DNA of 64,000 bases. It comes from Phymorhynchus buccinoides (lineage: Eukaryota > Mollusca > Gastropoda > Neogastropoda > Raphitomidae). Position 1 is the first letter of the stretch; each line of letters starts with the position of its first letter. The stretch is from contig CM065703.1 of the NCBI GenBank assembly GCA_017654935.2, positions 45,759,627 through 45,823,626 on the forward strand, given 5' to 3'. The notes under the pieces were generated by a model. It was not told the DNA's origin. It ran no database searches and saw only the letters and a program-made list of their open reading frames with translations. This document shows, piece after piece, positions 20,601 through 29,809 of this stretch. The translations under genes and the position numbers were made by a program.

Positions 20601-23600
20601 TAATCTTTACAGTATCATTTCATTTTTAAAGAATTAAATAGTGAGGCCAAGAGAGGAGATGACGAAATTGAACAAAGGGTAATTACTCTCTTTTTCTAAT
20701 TAACTCCCCTCCACCAAAGTTGATTAAGATACCTACCTTCCAGAGGTCAGGCCTTCCGTCCAGAACACGAGCCTTCAGTCCTCCATGCTTCATGGCCATT
20801 TAATTTTTAGTTATTTTTTTAAAAGTTAGGTATCTCACTCGCTAAAAATACAAATAGTTACGGGAGTGAAAGGGTTAACTCATTCGCATCGCAACGATTT
20901 TGAATTATTAATAAAAACCTAACAAATCACGCCAGCCATACATACAAACAAAACAGACATAAACAAAAGGATAAATGAAAGAAGATTACAGGTTTTTACT
21001 TCAGGTTTAGACGTAGGTAAGTGGTAGATCAGACTCTTTTAAATATAGACTTTATATAGAAATACTCTCTACACCGATTGGTTTACCCACAACGAACCAC
21101 TACAAAAGCAAAGTCAGGGGCAAAATTGTGGTCTAAATGAGTGAAGCCAGTTTAGAAGTGACCAAGGTATGGTGTGCACACATATTTACTTCCCTTGAAG
21201 CAAATGCATCAAATTGACAGCTATTAATTCTGGACATATATGGCCGGAACGACTTGAATGAGTTAACCCTTTCACCGCATAAGTCGCATTTTAGCACCAC
21301 AGTGATTTAACACCTATGTCACTAAAAGGCATCAAATTGGGGTCCATTGTCCAAAGACCCTATTGTCTTAGTTTTGGGAAGTAAGGATAGACCTTATGGT
21401 TATATAATTATGTCACAGAAGAATCCCCAATACTGCAGATGGATTTTGTTCTCTACCCAGGTACATTTAATGGAACATTTTGGCTGAAATATGGCTGGCA
21501 GTGAAAGGGTTAAGCCAACACATCAGCAGAAGTGATGACCTTTTTGTCCCTACCTTCCAGAGGTCAGGCCTTCCATCCAGAACACGAGCCTTCACACCTC
21601 CATGCTTCATGGCCAGCAGAAGACACTCTGTGCCAAAGTCCAGGTCATCAGCAGTGCACTGTCACACAGAACGTGAAGATGCCTTCATTTCAACTAGTGC
21701 ATCACTTAAAACAGACTGATCACACATCATAGGGCAAATGCCTTGACTGTACTGTACAAGAGAAGACACTCTTCACAAAGAAGTGAAAATTCTGAGCACC
21801 AAAAAACACACACAAAAAACGCACTTATCATAACACAAAACCACGATAACTACATTTACGTCCCCCCCCCCCCCCCCCCCACTCTCAACTAGAATCCAAA
21901 CCATTACAAATAATGTTTTCCACGCAAAAGGCATTTTCTCACACTACCCTCCCCCGCATTCACCATCGCCCCTTCATAGACCTCAGGCTGACCTACTTTT
22001 TATAGATCTCCCAGCACGCAAAAATGCATGCACACACACCACACATGTGCAGAGCAGAAGACACTTCCAATCTCAGCTTTTTCATTCCTGATTCCAGGAG
22101 CACTCCTGAGCAGCTTTCTCAACAACAACAAAAGGTACCCTAGTTTTCAGACTATAAGGTGCACCCCCACAAAGCTCACATTTTGTTATTATATTTTCTT
22201 ACTACAGTGGAATCCGTTTAACTGGCCATCGGATCATCGGCCAAAGCCGCTTAATCGGCCAATTTCCTCTGGAACGGAATTTTTTCTTCTTAAGCATGTG
22301 TTATTTTGTTCGTTTTTACGGCCAAAGCTGAAATCTTCAATTTCGCTTTATTGGCCACTTTTTCTCTCTAATTTTGGCTCTTTACCCCTTTTTGAGAGGG
22401 AGAACAACAGAGGCAGACAAACTGACAACACGCTTTTGACGTTTCCATGGTTGAGTGTGAAGTTGGAAGGTGAGCTGTTGTCAATTGAAAGACCCTGCAT
22501 GGCGTTAAAATCACTCAAGAAAACAAAATCATTGTCTTTTACTCGTGCTTCTGTCAAGTTGTAGGATAATAAACACACACATAACAAAAAGGGAAAGAAT
22601 TTGAACTGCAACATTTAATTTTGACGTCATTGCTTTTGACTTGCATAATTGCGTCATACAGTATCTCGATGTTCGTTTTATCGGCCGATTTGCTTTATCG
22701 GCCATATTCTTCCTGGTCCCAAAAGTGGCCGATTAAGCGGATTCCACTGTATATGATCAATCCTAAGTTATAAGGCGCAGTCTCAATAATAGTCAGACAA
22801 ATACAGTACAGTAAAACCTCCCTTATAAGACCTTCAAAAATCATCCAAAGGAGTATTATAATGGGAGGTCTTATAAGGGAGTTCCACTGTGTAAGGCGCA
22901 CCCCCAAAATTTTACACAAAGCTAACATTTTGTTATTATATTTTCTTACTATATGATCAATCCTAAATGATAAGGCGCAGGGGTCTCAATCTGTCTCAAT
23001 AATAGTCAGACAAATACAGTGCTTACCTTGCTATAAGCGTTGGCAATCACGTCCACCTGGAAGGCCTGTGGCATCTCGCTGTTGACGTAACGGCTTCGGT
23101 CCAACGATTCGCTCAGCCTCTGCTCCGCGTCGCGAGCTATCACCGTGGAAACCAACGGTCGACACACGCCCGCTGCCTGAGCAAGAAAAAATAAAACTAA
23201 AAACAGTGATTGGTTAGTTTCCACGCTGTGAAAAAGTAAAAACACGTCTGTACTATGACAAAATGTTTTGATGACCTGAGGTCTGAAATGGGAGTTTTAT
23301 ACGGGTTGTTCGCGACACGCAAGGGCGCTAAATTTATGCAGAGATGCATCTAGAAATTTCTGAATTGGGGGGCATTGCCCCCCTTTGTGTGGGAATTTGG
23401 GGGGATCTGGAAATTATTAGGTGTTTTTTTAAATCAATGCCACGGAACTACATATTGGAAGAAAATAATTTGACAACCTGTTGTGAATGAATTTTTCTTT
23501 TTGCTTTGTAAGCACCAGCCACGAAACACTCGCTGTCAAACTGTAGCCAAGGTCTGCTTTTTTTCCAACTTTCCATGAACTCATGCTTTCGCTTTTTGGA

Positions 23601-26600
23601 AGGTGGTGGAGCGACACTACTAGTACTGGGGTCGTCAGTGACATCACATTCCTGACCCGATGCTTTGTCATTCGATGAACTTTCCTCGTTGTCACAATTT
23701 ACATCACTAACTGCCGATGATGAACAAGGTTGTTGATCATCATTACACTCCGCACTGTTTCCTTTCTTTTTAGAAGTCACAGTAAAATAGTTCAGAAGCG
23801 ACGCCATTTTCAGGCGGGCCGGTACTGCGCCTGGTACTGGTAAATGAAAGAGAAAGCCGTTGATTGGCTAGATTATTTATAAGACCCAATCAAAATGCTC
23901 GTTGTTTGCTGAAGACAATTTATTCGAGAAAAAACTTGATTGGTTTATAAGGAATCGAAATGCAGACGCAGAACGACCACGCAATCTGAATATTAATTAG
24001 TTTGAGTTATTTTTAAACGCATTTTCGTTTGCGGGATTTCACAAAATTTTGGGGGATTTTCCCGCAGCATATTCTTGTTTTTGCGGGAACATAAACAATT
24101 TTGAGGCAATGCTGCGCTCTAGATGCATCATTGCTTATGTATAGGTGGCTCACATGAGTCAGTATCTTGAGTCTATTATTAGCTTAGTGGTCGGGGCAGA
24201 TTCTTCTTCTTCTTCTGCGTTCCCAGACCATATGGCCATAATGGATAAGGTACGTATGTGTCCGTTTTTTTGTTTTCACTGGTCTCCCCGCTGCTTACAG
24301 CCGACACATTCCGATTTTGGAGGAACTCAAAGGAGAAAAACTATTTGGAAGATATTTTTTTTAAAGGGCAGGAGAATGGACCAATAAGTCAGAAAGATAG
24401 TAGATGATAGAAAGCAAAAGGAAAAGGCAGTCAAGGAGAGTGGCAGAATAGAGGAAGTTACAAGCACAGAACTTCCAGACGGTGGGGGAACTATTTTTAT
24501 GAAAGACACCCTGGTATCCCCACGGGGAGAGACTCGTGGAGGGGGTATGGTCGTCCAGCTCCCCGTATGGAGGCACGAGGCATCCACCCACTGCCCCAAG
24601 GGGCAGATAATTTTCAGAGGCTTCGTACTGTTTCTTCATGATGTGCTAGGGCGATGATTGCATGATTCAGTATCACGAGTCAGGGACAGAGAATTTTATA
24701 ATAATAATAATAATAATAATTAGCATCCATAGCACCTGATCTTAAAAAAGCCCTAAGCGCTTACAATAATAAATGAATAAACCAGCAAGCAATATAAATA
24801 AATAAACATCAAAAATATATTATACACACACACACATACACGAACGCACTACATAAACACACACACACACAAACAACATGAAGGCACACAAACACATGCG
24901 GATGGAAGGGGCACAGTATTTTGAAAAGAAATATAGCAGGCTATGATTTGAAGAGAGTAGTTTTGAGAGAAGACTTAAATCAAAGACTGTATAGGGGAAG
25001 ATAAGCATCCGGTCTCTTTTCCCTATATGAGTAGTGAGGACAGAAACACTGGTTATGTCCCTTTTAAACAGGACACATTTTACACGTCGATAGGCCAGTT
25101 GAATTCTCCGTTCAAGGTCCAGTCTGAGTTTTTGGATAGCCTCCACTGTGAATAGTGTACTGTCTGCACTAACGATAACTCTATCAGCCCGGTTAGCCGA
25201 GCTCTTAAGTAGTCCATCTTACCCTTTTAGAATATCTTTGCTTAAATGAAGAAAGGGAGTTGGCAGAAAGGAGAGGTAAAGGGAGGGTCTTGGATCACAT
25301 GAGAAGGGTAAATGTTCAAAGGCGTTCATTCCATTCATCACAATTCCCTCATTATCTTACTGGACTGATACTTTACATTAAATCCATGCATTTATGACTT
25401 TAGTTAAAAGATTGAAAGCCTTACCCCATGCAGGTGTGCTGCCGATGCCACGTCCTTCACAACTTCAGGGGAGACAAACGGGCGAACGGCATCATGAATC
25501 AACACCACCTCAATGCTGGGAGATACTGAAACAATGAACTATAAATGAATATTGTGTTAAAGAAAAATCGCATGTTTATCATCCCATTAAACAAATAATG
25601 TTCTTCATCATGCCAGGGGAGACAAACGGACGAACGACAACGTGAATGAGCTTTACGGTAATGCGCTATATACGTCTCCTAAATAAATAAATCAACACCA
25701 CCTCAATGAATGGAGATACTGTCACTGAAACATTGAACAATACATGAACCACACTGTGTTAAAGAAAAGTACAACACGATTATTACTAATCACTTTCCAT
25801 AAATTTATAATGTCCTTCAGTATGTCAGGGGAGACAAACGGACGAACGGCATTGTGACTCAACAACACCTCAATGCTGGGACTCGCAGTGGGAGACACTG
25901 AAACATTGGCAAATTAAATAAACCTTAACCCTTTCACCACCAATGTCGCATTTATGCACCACAATGGTTTAACACCCATGTTACTAAAATGCATCAAAAC
26001 AGATCCTGTTATCTGAAGACCCTATTTTCTTAAGTTAGGGACGCAAGGATAGGCCTAATGTTATACATGTCATACAGGAATTTCCAGTATTGCAGATACT
26101 TTTCTTCTTTACCCAGTTAAGTTTAATGGCATTTTTTGGCTGAAAAATGGCTGGCGGCGAAAGGGTTAATAACTTAACATAGGAAAGCATATTTTAATAA
26201 TCAATTTATACTAGTAAAGTCCTTCAGTATGGCAGGGGAGACAAATGGACAAACAGATTTGAGAATAATCATCACCTCAATGACAGGAGACACTGAAACA
26301 TTGAACAATAAATAAACCACATTGTGCTACAGAAAAATACAACACTATCATTACTAATCACTTTCCATAAATTTATAATATCCTTCAGTATGTCAGGGGA
26401 GACAAACGGACGAACAGCATCGTGAATCAACACCACCTCAATGCTGGGAGACACTGTCACATTGGCAAATTAAATAAACCTTAATAAATTAACATAGGAA
26501 AGCATATCTTAATAATCAATTTATACTAATATAGTAATAATGTCCTTCAGTATGTCAGTGGAGATAAACGGACGAACAGCATCGTGACTCAACACCACCT

Positions 26601-29600
26601 CAATGCCCGGAGACACTAACAAATTAAATAAACCTTAATGGAACCCCTTGACTGCCGTACAACGCATCACGTACTGATGTGACACATCACTGATGACGTC
26701 ATCAGATGAAGAGGAATAACTCTGATATGCTGGCTTTTGCTCTAACACAGACAAGAGAGTTATATCCCCAGACCATTTTGCCACATTGGTTCCTCTATCA
26801 GTTGTCTTTTTCATGGCATGATTTGTACAATGATTTTTTTAAAATAATTTTCTCTCACAGTCAAGGGGTTAATACATTGACATAGAAAAACAAAAAGCAT
26901 ATCTTAGTAATCAATTTATACTAATAATGTCCATCAGTAAGGCAGGGGAGGCAAACGGACAAACAGCATCGTGAATAATCATCACCTCAATGACAGGAGA
27001 CACTGAAACAATGAACAATAAATAAGCCACATTGTGTTAAAGAAAAATACAACACTATTAAAGAAAAAAGTATTATTAATAATCACTTTTCATAAATTAA
27101 TGTCCTTCACAATGCCAGGGGGAAGAAAGGGATGGACAGCATCGTGAATCATCACATCTTCTTCTGCGTTCCCAGCTATATGGCCATAGTGGGTGAGGTA
27201 CATTTTCAGTCCAGTTTTCACTGGTCTCCCTGCTGCATTCAGCCAACACATTATGCTTTAGAAGGAGCTCAAAGGAGTTCTAACATTATTTCGAAGACTT
27301 TTTATTTTAGAGGCAGGAGAATGGGCCAAGGCAGAAAGATAGTAGATGACAGTAAGCAAAAGAAAAACGCAGCTCTAGGCAAAGACTACAGGAAGTTGCT
27401 AGCACAGAACTTCTAGAAGGTGGGGGAACTATTTTTACAAAAGACCTCCTCCGGAATCCTCACAGGGAGAGACTTGTGTAGGGTGGGGTCATCCAGCTCC
27501 CCGAATGGAGGCACGAGGCATCCACCCACTGCTAGATATGAAACTGTTCATCTCAATAATAAAAAACTAACTGATAATGAGGTCGAAAATGTTGCGACGT
27601 GTAAAGGAATGTTATCCAAACACTGATTATTACATATTTACGCAAAGTTTAATACCTTGTTGCAACGCTTTGATCCCAGCGTATATCGAGCGATGGCGTG
27701 TGCTCCCTCCCTCCACCACGGTCACTTTGTTAAAGCCATAGCGATTGGTCAGTTCTCTCAGCCGCTCTGTGTGCTCCTTACTGGTGGAAATTACGATGTC
27801 TTGCACCAAGGGATGCCTGCCAAAAACACACAAACAAAAAAACAACACTAATCAATATCAGCTAACTTGTAGTTTACACATCCCCATCTCCTCCTAAATT
27901 GGAATGTGTCGGCTGAATGCAGCAAAGAGACCAGCAAAAACTGAAAACTGGACCCATACGTACCTCACCCATTATGGTCATATGGCCTGGGAACGCAGAA
28001 GAAGAAGAAGAAGAAGACACCCCCTTGTCACATTTTCACATTGAAAATTTTCGCACAGAAGCAATACATTACAATTTACAGTGGAACCTCCCTTATCAGA
28101 CCTTCAAAAATCATCCAAAATGAGGTCTTGTAAGGGAGGTAATTTTAATACTTACAAAGGGCAATGTCTCGGAGAAGTAGGTCTTACGTGGGAGGGAGTC
28201 TTATAATGGGAGGTCTTATAAGGGAGGTTCCACTGTATTGGGAAAGGGATAGGCTTAGGATTAGCCTATGGTTACTGTTCAAGAGAGAGACGCAGACTTT
28301 GAGATTGAGAGTTGTAAACATGAAGGGGGTGTCTAAACTACCACTCTGCCTCATTATCTGAAAAAAAAATCACCATGTTGCACTGAACAATAAATTGCCA
28401 AACGTCACCCTGCAAGTGCAAGCATTCACTTAGGCCCACTAACGAGCAACTTAAAGCTATCGTGTAATTTTAGACAACCCATCCACACACTCAGATACTT
28501 GCACAGAAAATATATTATATTCATTGTGAAGCAACATTCTCCCCATTTGGAGAAAATGATAGGGGAAGGATCAGCCCAGGATTACTTTCATAATTTACCA
28601 GAAAGTAGCAGACTTAGAAGCTCATAAGCATGAGGGGGGGTAAACTACGACATTGCCTAACTGAATTCAGCACTGTAACTCCTGGAGGGAGAAAGGTGGC
28701 AGAGTGGTTAAGACGTTCGCCTGCCAAATGTAATGCATGACTGCAGCGCGAGTGACACGGGTTTGAATCCCGGCCCCATCCTTTCTTTCTAGTTCGACAG
28801 GAAAATCGAAATGAACGTCGAGTCCTTCGGATGGGGACTTAAAGCTAGTTGTCTGACCCGTGCACTTTACACACGTAAAAATGCCACGGCAGTTGAAACC
28901 TGGTAAGGGCAGGGAGAAATCCTGCTGCCTGGTAAAAGTGGTAACATTGTTATTGATAGCTAGGTTTCCATAGTCTGCCCACATCCCCTCCGTACCCTGC
29001 AAGGAAGCTCCTCACCCACTTGTTGACCTGGCCTCTGAAACCGTAGTGACTGGACAAGTACTCAGTTTAAGAAGAGAGTGGGACATGATTTTATGCCGTG
29101 CCACAACATAATTTCTCTTTATAGTCTTGACACCTTGTCGAAGGCCTTGGAGAAGTCCATGACAAGAGTGTTAGTTCCCTTACCCAAGGCAAACCTTTGC
29201 TTGAAGTTGAACTAATTGAAAAGGTGGGCAAGATGAAGCCTGAAGCTGAAGGTCTCTATTCCGGTATATTATATATAGCCTTCAAAGGCTCCTACAACAT
29301 ATATGATCCAGTTCCAGTTGCGTCTATCCTCAGAAGACTGAGAAGTGGCGTCTGCGACATATTATTTCTACCAGATCCACTCATCCAGATCCCCAAATTT
29401 CTTAGATCAACTTCATGCAGGAACTGAGGAAGTGACAGAAATTATCCTTCTTCTTCTTCTTCTGTGGTGGTGGCCAGCTTCTTTTTATAGAAGTAAATGC
29501 ACACACTTTAGGGGGTGACCAAAGAAAAAGAAGCTGCAGAAGAGGAGAAAAGAAAACGATGAAGAGAAACTTAGACAAAAATCAGCTAGCCCGACAAGGC

Positions 29601-29809
29601 CTAATTAACGACTAGAAGTAAAATTTGAAGTCGAACCTTTGAAAGCATTCTATTGTGAAGCAGATAAGAGGCCGTCCGTTCACTTCACAAAATTGTTTGG
29701 GCGTTTGCAGCTTCATTCTTTCTCCGCATCCTGCTGCAGGCAGCACAACACCAACTTTGAACGGGACAAAATTATCGTCTGCTTGCATTGTTTCTGTCGT
29801 CTGTCGCAT
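14521..29809 (-). CDS. CRPPA: CRPPA/ISPD: D-ribitol-5-phosphate cytidylyltransferase, 9 coding exons (gene span)
   Basis: Makes CDP-ribitol from ribitol-5-phosphate and CTP, the donor used by FKTN and FKRP to build the matriglycan core on alpha-dystroglycan; cytosolic. Coding exons (minus): 29809-29637, 27816-27656, 25525-25425, 23176-23027, 21658-21554, 19792-19747, 18432-18341, 16767-16183, 14616-14521. All joins are GT-AG and keep phase, giving about 502 aa (human about 451). Residues 1-260 are the IspD-like nucleotidyltransferase: [12 protein letters not shown] (21-32), GGSTRHRSI (94-102), LIHDAVRPF (120-128), EMPQAF in exon 4 and [12 protein letters not shown] in exon 5. The rest is the CRPPA-specific C-terminal domain, with a lineage-specific low-complexity insertion in exon 8. 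The start is the first in-frame ATG after the head-to-head promoter; a second Met is at residue 8. Introns carry many exon-fragment duplications. Confidence 0.93.
14654..14705 (-). pseudogene. Duplicated 5' half of CRPPA exon 9 with its acceptor
   Basis: About 45 bp upstream of the real exon (in transcript direction) repeat the acceptor and the first codons, reading [13 protein letters not shown], with a 9-bp loss relative to the real exon. It then runs into unrelated sequence, so it has no stop or exon end of its own. Confidence 0.82.
15190..16182 (-). repeat. Tandem array of CRPPA exon 8 end plus splice donor, about 112-bp unit, 7 extra copies
   Basis: Each unit repeats, on the minus strand, the exon 8 tail (AGAGAGTATGGGGAGAG to CTTGCTTCG), the donor GTAAGTAAC and about 40 bp of intron ending GGGATACATC or its complement. 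Donor copies lie near 15219, 15411, 15529, 15711, 15826, 15941 and 16069. The 15219 and 15529 copies are degenerate. Confidence 0.92.
16183..16767 (-). CDS. CRPPA: CRPPA exon 8 with lineage-specific insertion
   Basis: 585 nt (195 codons), acceptor TTTCCCTCAG at 16768, donor GTAAGT at 16182. The 5' part (ANTFIIL) and 3' part ([15 protein letters not shown], then [15 protein letters not shown]) align with the vertebrate C-terminal domain. About 95 residues between them, rich in Pro, His, Asp, Ser and Thr, have no counterpart that I recall. Its last 80 bp and donor are tandemly repeated downstream. Confidence 0.88.
16868..17575 (-). repeat. 54-bp minisatellite, 13 copies, in CRPPA intron 7
   Basis: Unit contains AATAAAACAGGTTGATATG and ACATGCAGGCGCAAACATGC. 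It lies about 100 bp upstream of the exon 8 acceptor. Because 54 is divisible by three, minus-strand frames stay open over 200-340 codons with an 18-residue period. No conserved domain and strong copy identity argue for non-coding satellite. Confidence 0.95.
17668..17980. repeat. (CA)n with GTGACA interruptions
   Basis: Compound CACACA / GTGACACACA repeat in CRPPA intron 7. The long open minus frame across it is a repeat artefact. Confidence 0.95.
18341..18432 (-). CDS. CRPPA: CRPPA exon 7
   Basis: 92 nt, acceptor TTGTACAG at 18433, donor GTGTGT at 18340. Encodes [20 protein letters not shown] and [10 protein letters not shown], the start of the CRPPA C-terminal domain. Less conserved than exons 1-5; support comes from phase continuity and the helix pattern. 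The acceptor is the last unit of a 29-bp minisatellite. Confidence 0.82.
18433..19250 (-). repeat. 29-bp minisatellite abutting the CRPPA exon 7 acceptor, about 28 copies
   Basis: Unit is GTCAAAGAAAACAATCAATATTAAAGCAG-like (variant GTACAAAG). On the minus strand each unit reads TTAATATTGATTGTTTTCTT, an AT-rich branch-like word plus polypyrimidine tract. The unit next to the exon supplies the tract of the real acceptor. Confidence 0.92.
19747..19792 (-). CDS. CRPPA: CRPPA exon 6
   Basis: 46 nt, acceptor GTTTCAG at 19793, donor GTCAGT at 19746. Encodes [15 protein letters not shown], matching the VTYKRDLYAAE block at the end of the cytidylyltransferase domain. Confidence 0.9.
19930..20247 (-). 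mobile_element. tRNA-derived SINE, copy 1
   Basis: Reading minus from 20247: GGTGGCAGAGTGGTTAAGAC (A-box) and, about 70 bp later, GGGTTTGAATTCC (B-box), then a tRNA-unrelated body ending near a G-rich tract. Homologous over about 270 bp to 28686-28985. Located in CRPPA intron 5. Confidence 0.87.
20735..20803 (-). pseudogene. Duplicated 3' half of CRPPA exon 5 with its donor
   Basis: About 66 bp match the 3' part of exon 5 (21550-21616) with four or so differences, including the TGGAAG|GTAGGT donor, here closer to consensus than in the parent exon. No acceptor or 5' exon half. The two copies are separated by three TTAA-bounded MITE units (20858-21513). Confidence 0.85.
20858..21513. mobile_element. 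Three abutting TTAA-bounded MITE units
   Basis: 20858-20878 is the right end (AGTGAAAGGGTTAA) of a family A piggyBac-like MITE. 20875-21266 is a different element with CTCATTCGCATCG and TTGAATGAG ends. 21263-21513 is a complete family A copy (CCCTTTCACCGC ... GCAGTGAAAGGG). Neighbours share the TTAA tetranucleotides at 20875 and 21263. Confidence 0.85.
21554..21658 (-). CDS. CRPPA: CRPPA exon 5
   Basis: 105 nt (35 codons, as I recall the human exon), acceptor GTGACAG at 21659, donor GTAGGG at 21553. Encodes [20 protein letters not shown] through DGRPDLWK. A copy of the 3' half plus donor lies downstream at 20735-20803. Confidence 0.93.
22137..22800. mobile_element. ACTATAAGGCGCA-type MITE split by a Tigger-like element
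   Basis: Starts AGTTTTCAGACTATAAGG and ends AATAGTCAGACAAATACAG. This is the same family as 44045-44235, 50480-50715 and 51552-52135, whose best ends read TACCGTATTTTTCGGACTAT. At 22203 it is broken by a 545-bp element. Confidence 0.75.
22205..22749. mobile_element. pogo/Tigger-like non-autonomous element, 545 bp
   Basis: TA duplication at both ends; termini CAGTGGAATCCGTTTAACTG and, in reverse complement from the right, CAGTGGAATCCGCTTAATCG. Further CGGCCAA words repeat inside. No transposase frame. Confidence 0.82.
22809..22889. mobile_element. CAGTGGAACCTCCC MITE, copy 2
   Basis: 81-bp shortened copy, termini CAGTAAAACCTCCC and GGGAGTTCCACTG, in CRPPA intron 4. Confidence 0.8.
22890..23020. 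mobile_element. ACTATAAGGCGCA-type MITE fragment ending at the CRPPA exon 4 donor
   Basis: AAGGCGCACCCCCAAAATTT through GTCAGACAAATACAG, the same sequence as the right part of 22137-22800. It ends about six to seven bases from the exon 4 splice donor at 23026. Confidence 0.75.
23027..23176 (-). CDS. CRPPA: CRPPA exon 4
   Basis: 150 nt, exactly 50 codons, acceptor TTGCTCAG at 23177, donor GTAAGC at 23026. Encodes [12 protein letters not shown] through [23 protein letters not shown] terminus begins about 7 bp inside the intron. Confidence 0.93.
23342..24128 (-). mobile_element. DNA transposon remnant with transposase N-terminus
   Basis: Inverted ends ATGCATCTAGA (23344) and TCTAGATGCAT (24118). 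On the minus strand a frame at 23807-23448 starts [15 protein letters not shown], passes an acidic Ser-rich linker and reaches [20 protein letters not shown]. That order (basic N-terminus, linker, then the FxxSWxxxxPWLxxD opening of a TTF/BED-like zinc finger) is typical of hAT-related transposases. It ends in a stop; no catalytic domain remains. Located in CRPPA intron 3. Superfamily assignment is an inference. Confidence 0.6.
24204..24612 (-). mobile_element. (GAA)n-tailed SINE-like repeat, near-full copy
   Basis: In sense (minus) orientation the element starts near CCCGTGGGGATACC, runs through AGTTCCCCCACC and CTTGTAACTTCCTC, and ends GGCCATATGG...GGAACGCAGAAGAAGAAG, that is, a microsatellite tail. 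Related copies: 27149-27535, 36531-36872, 37730-37853, 41222-41505, 45486-46075, 52380-52875 (all minus), 48225-48530 and 59195-59405 (plus), and 5'- or 3'-only pieces at 27900-28020, 31000-31100 and 60857-60972. Confidence 0.8.
24692..24770 (-). mobile_element. (ATT)n-tailed short interspersed repeat, reverse orientation
   Basis: AATAATAATAAT tract, then TAGCACCTGATC and CCCTAAGCGCTTACAA, matching the family at 14375 and 45776. A CA microsatellite follows at about 24822-24870. 24870-25420 is otherwise unique intron sequence. Confidence 0.6.
25425..25525 (-). CDS. CRPPA: CRPPA exon 3
   Basis: 101 nt, acceptor TTTCAG at 25526, donor GTAAGG at 25424. Encodes [20 protein letters not shown] and [13 protein letters not shown]; the HDAVRPF motif is universally conserved in IspD-type enzymes. 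This is the only copy with both splice sites; eight truncated copies lie upstream in intron 2. Confidence 0.93.
25925..26169. mobile_element. piggyBac-like MITE family A, copy 3
   Basis: TTAA at both ends, TIRs CCCTTTCACCACCA and TGGCGGCGAAAGGG. Inserted within the exon 3 duplication array. Confidence 0.85.
26636..26875. mobile_element. TTAA-bounded MITE, CCCCTTGACTG family
   Basis: Left CCCCTTGACTGCCGTAC, right CACAGTCAAGGGGTTAA. Internal sequence unlike family A. Inserted in the exon 3 array. Confidence 0.7.
27149..27535 (-). mobile_element. (GAA)n-tailed SINE-like repeat
   Basis: Shares with 24204-24612 the CCAGCTCCCCGAATGGAGG and GGCACGAGGCATCCACCC segment at the 5' (minus) end and TATGGCCATA near the tail. 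About 80 percent similar by eye. Confidence 0.75.
27656..27816 (-). CDS. CRPPA: CRPPA exon 2
   Basis: 161 nt, acceptor TTTTTGGCAG at 27817, donor GTATTA at 27655. Encodes [15 protein letters not shown] followed by [20 protein letters not shown], the IspD substrate-binding segment. Confidence 0.93.
28079..28235. mobile_element. CAGTGGAACCTCCC MITE, copy 3
   Basis: TA target duplication, complete TIRs, 157 bp. In CRPPA intron 1. Upstream, 27900-28020 holds the tail end of a (GAA)n-tailed repeat. Confidence 0.85.
28686..28985 (+). mobile_element. tRNA-derived SINE, copy 2
   Basis: GGTGGCAGAGTGGTTAAGAC (A-box, 28693) and GGGTTTGAATCCC (B-box, 28758) at the spacing of a tRNA gene. The body continues with ATGGGGACTTAAAGC and a Leu/Ser-tRNA-like head. 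The sequence does not fold into a complete tRNA, so it is a SINE rather than a tRNA gene. Confidence 0.87.
29126..29172 (-). mobile_element. Small LINE reverse transcriptase fossil
   Basis: Minus-strand frame reads [15 protein letters not shown], the first catalytic Asp motif of non-LTR reverse transcriptases. Flanking codons contain stops. Too short for a clade. The frame at 29197-29427 (plus) shows no recognisable domain. Confidence 0.55.
29637..29809 (-). CDS. CRPPA: CRPPA exon 1
   Basis: Encodes residues 1-57 plus two bases. Contains the nucleotide-binding glycine-rich [10 protein letters not shown] and the following TPKQF, diagnostic of the IspD family. The donor is AAAG|GTTCGA at 29636-29635, a weak match to consensus. 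The ATG at 29809 is the first in frame; the ATG at 29788 has a slightly better context. Confidence 0.9.

Larger units (their letters stand above)
25600..27160 (-). repeat. Tandem copies of CRPPA exon 3 5' part plus acceptor (8 degenerate copies)
   Basis: Exon-derived blocks lie at about 25605-25660, 25690-25735, 25815-25905, 26225-26295, 26380-26463, 26548-26615, 26932-27005 and 27102-27150. Each contains CAGGGGAGACAAACGGACGA and most contain CACCACCTCAATG on the plus strand, with intron-derived spacers (AATAAACCACATTGTG, AAAGCATATCTTAATAATC). The best copy (26463-26380) keeps the acceptor and reads [17 protein letters not shown], then diverges before the exon 3 donor. Confidence 0.88.

Noticed and set aside
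22028..22614. 178-codon plus frame and 88-codon minus frame
   Set aside because: They cross a MITE and a Tigger-like element and have no transposase or host-domain motif.
28686..28790. tRNA gene
   Set aside because: A- and B-boxes are present but no complete cloverleaf, and the same body occurs at 19930-20247; it is a SINE.
29197..29427. 76-codon plus frame next to the LINE fossil
   Set aside because: No recognised domain, lies in CRPPA intron 1 on the opposite strand, likely chance.
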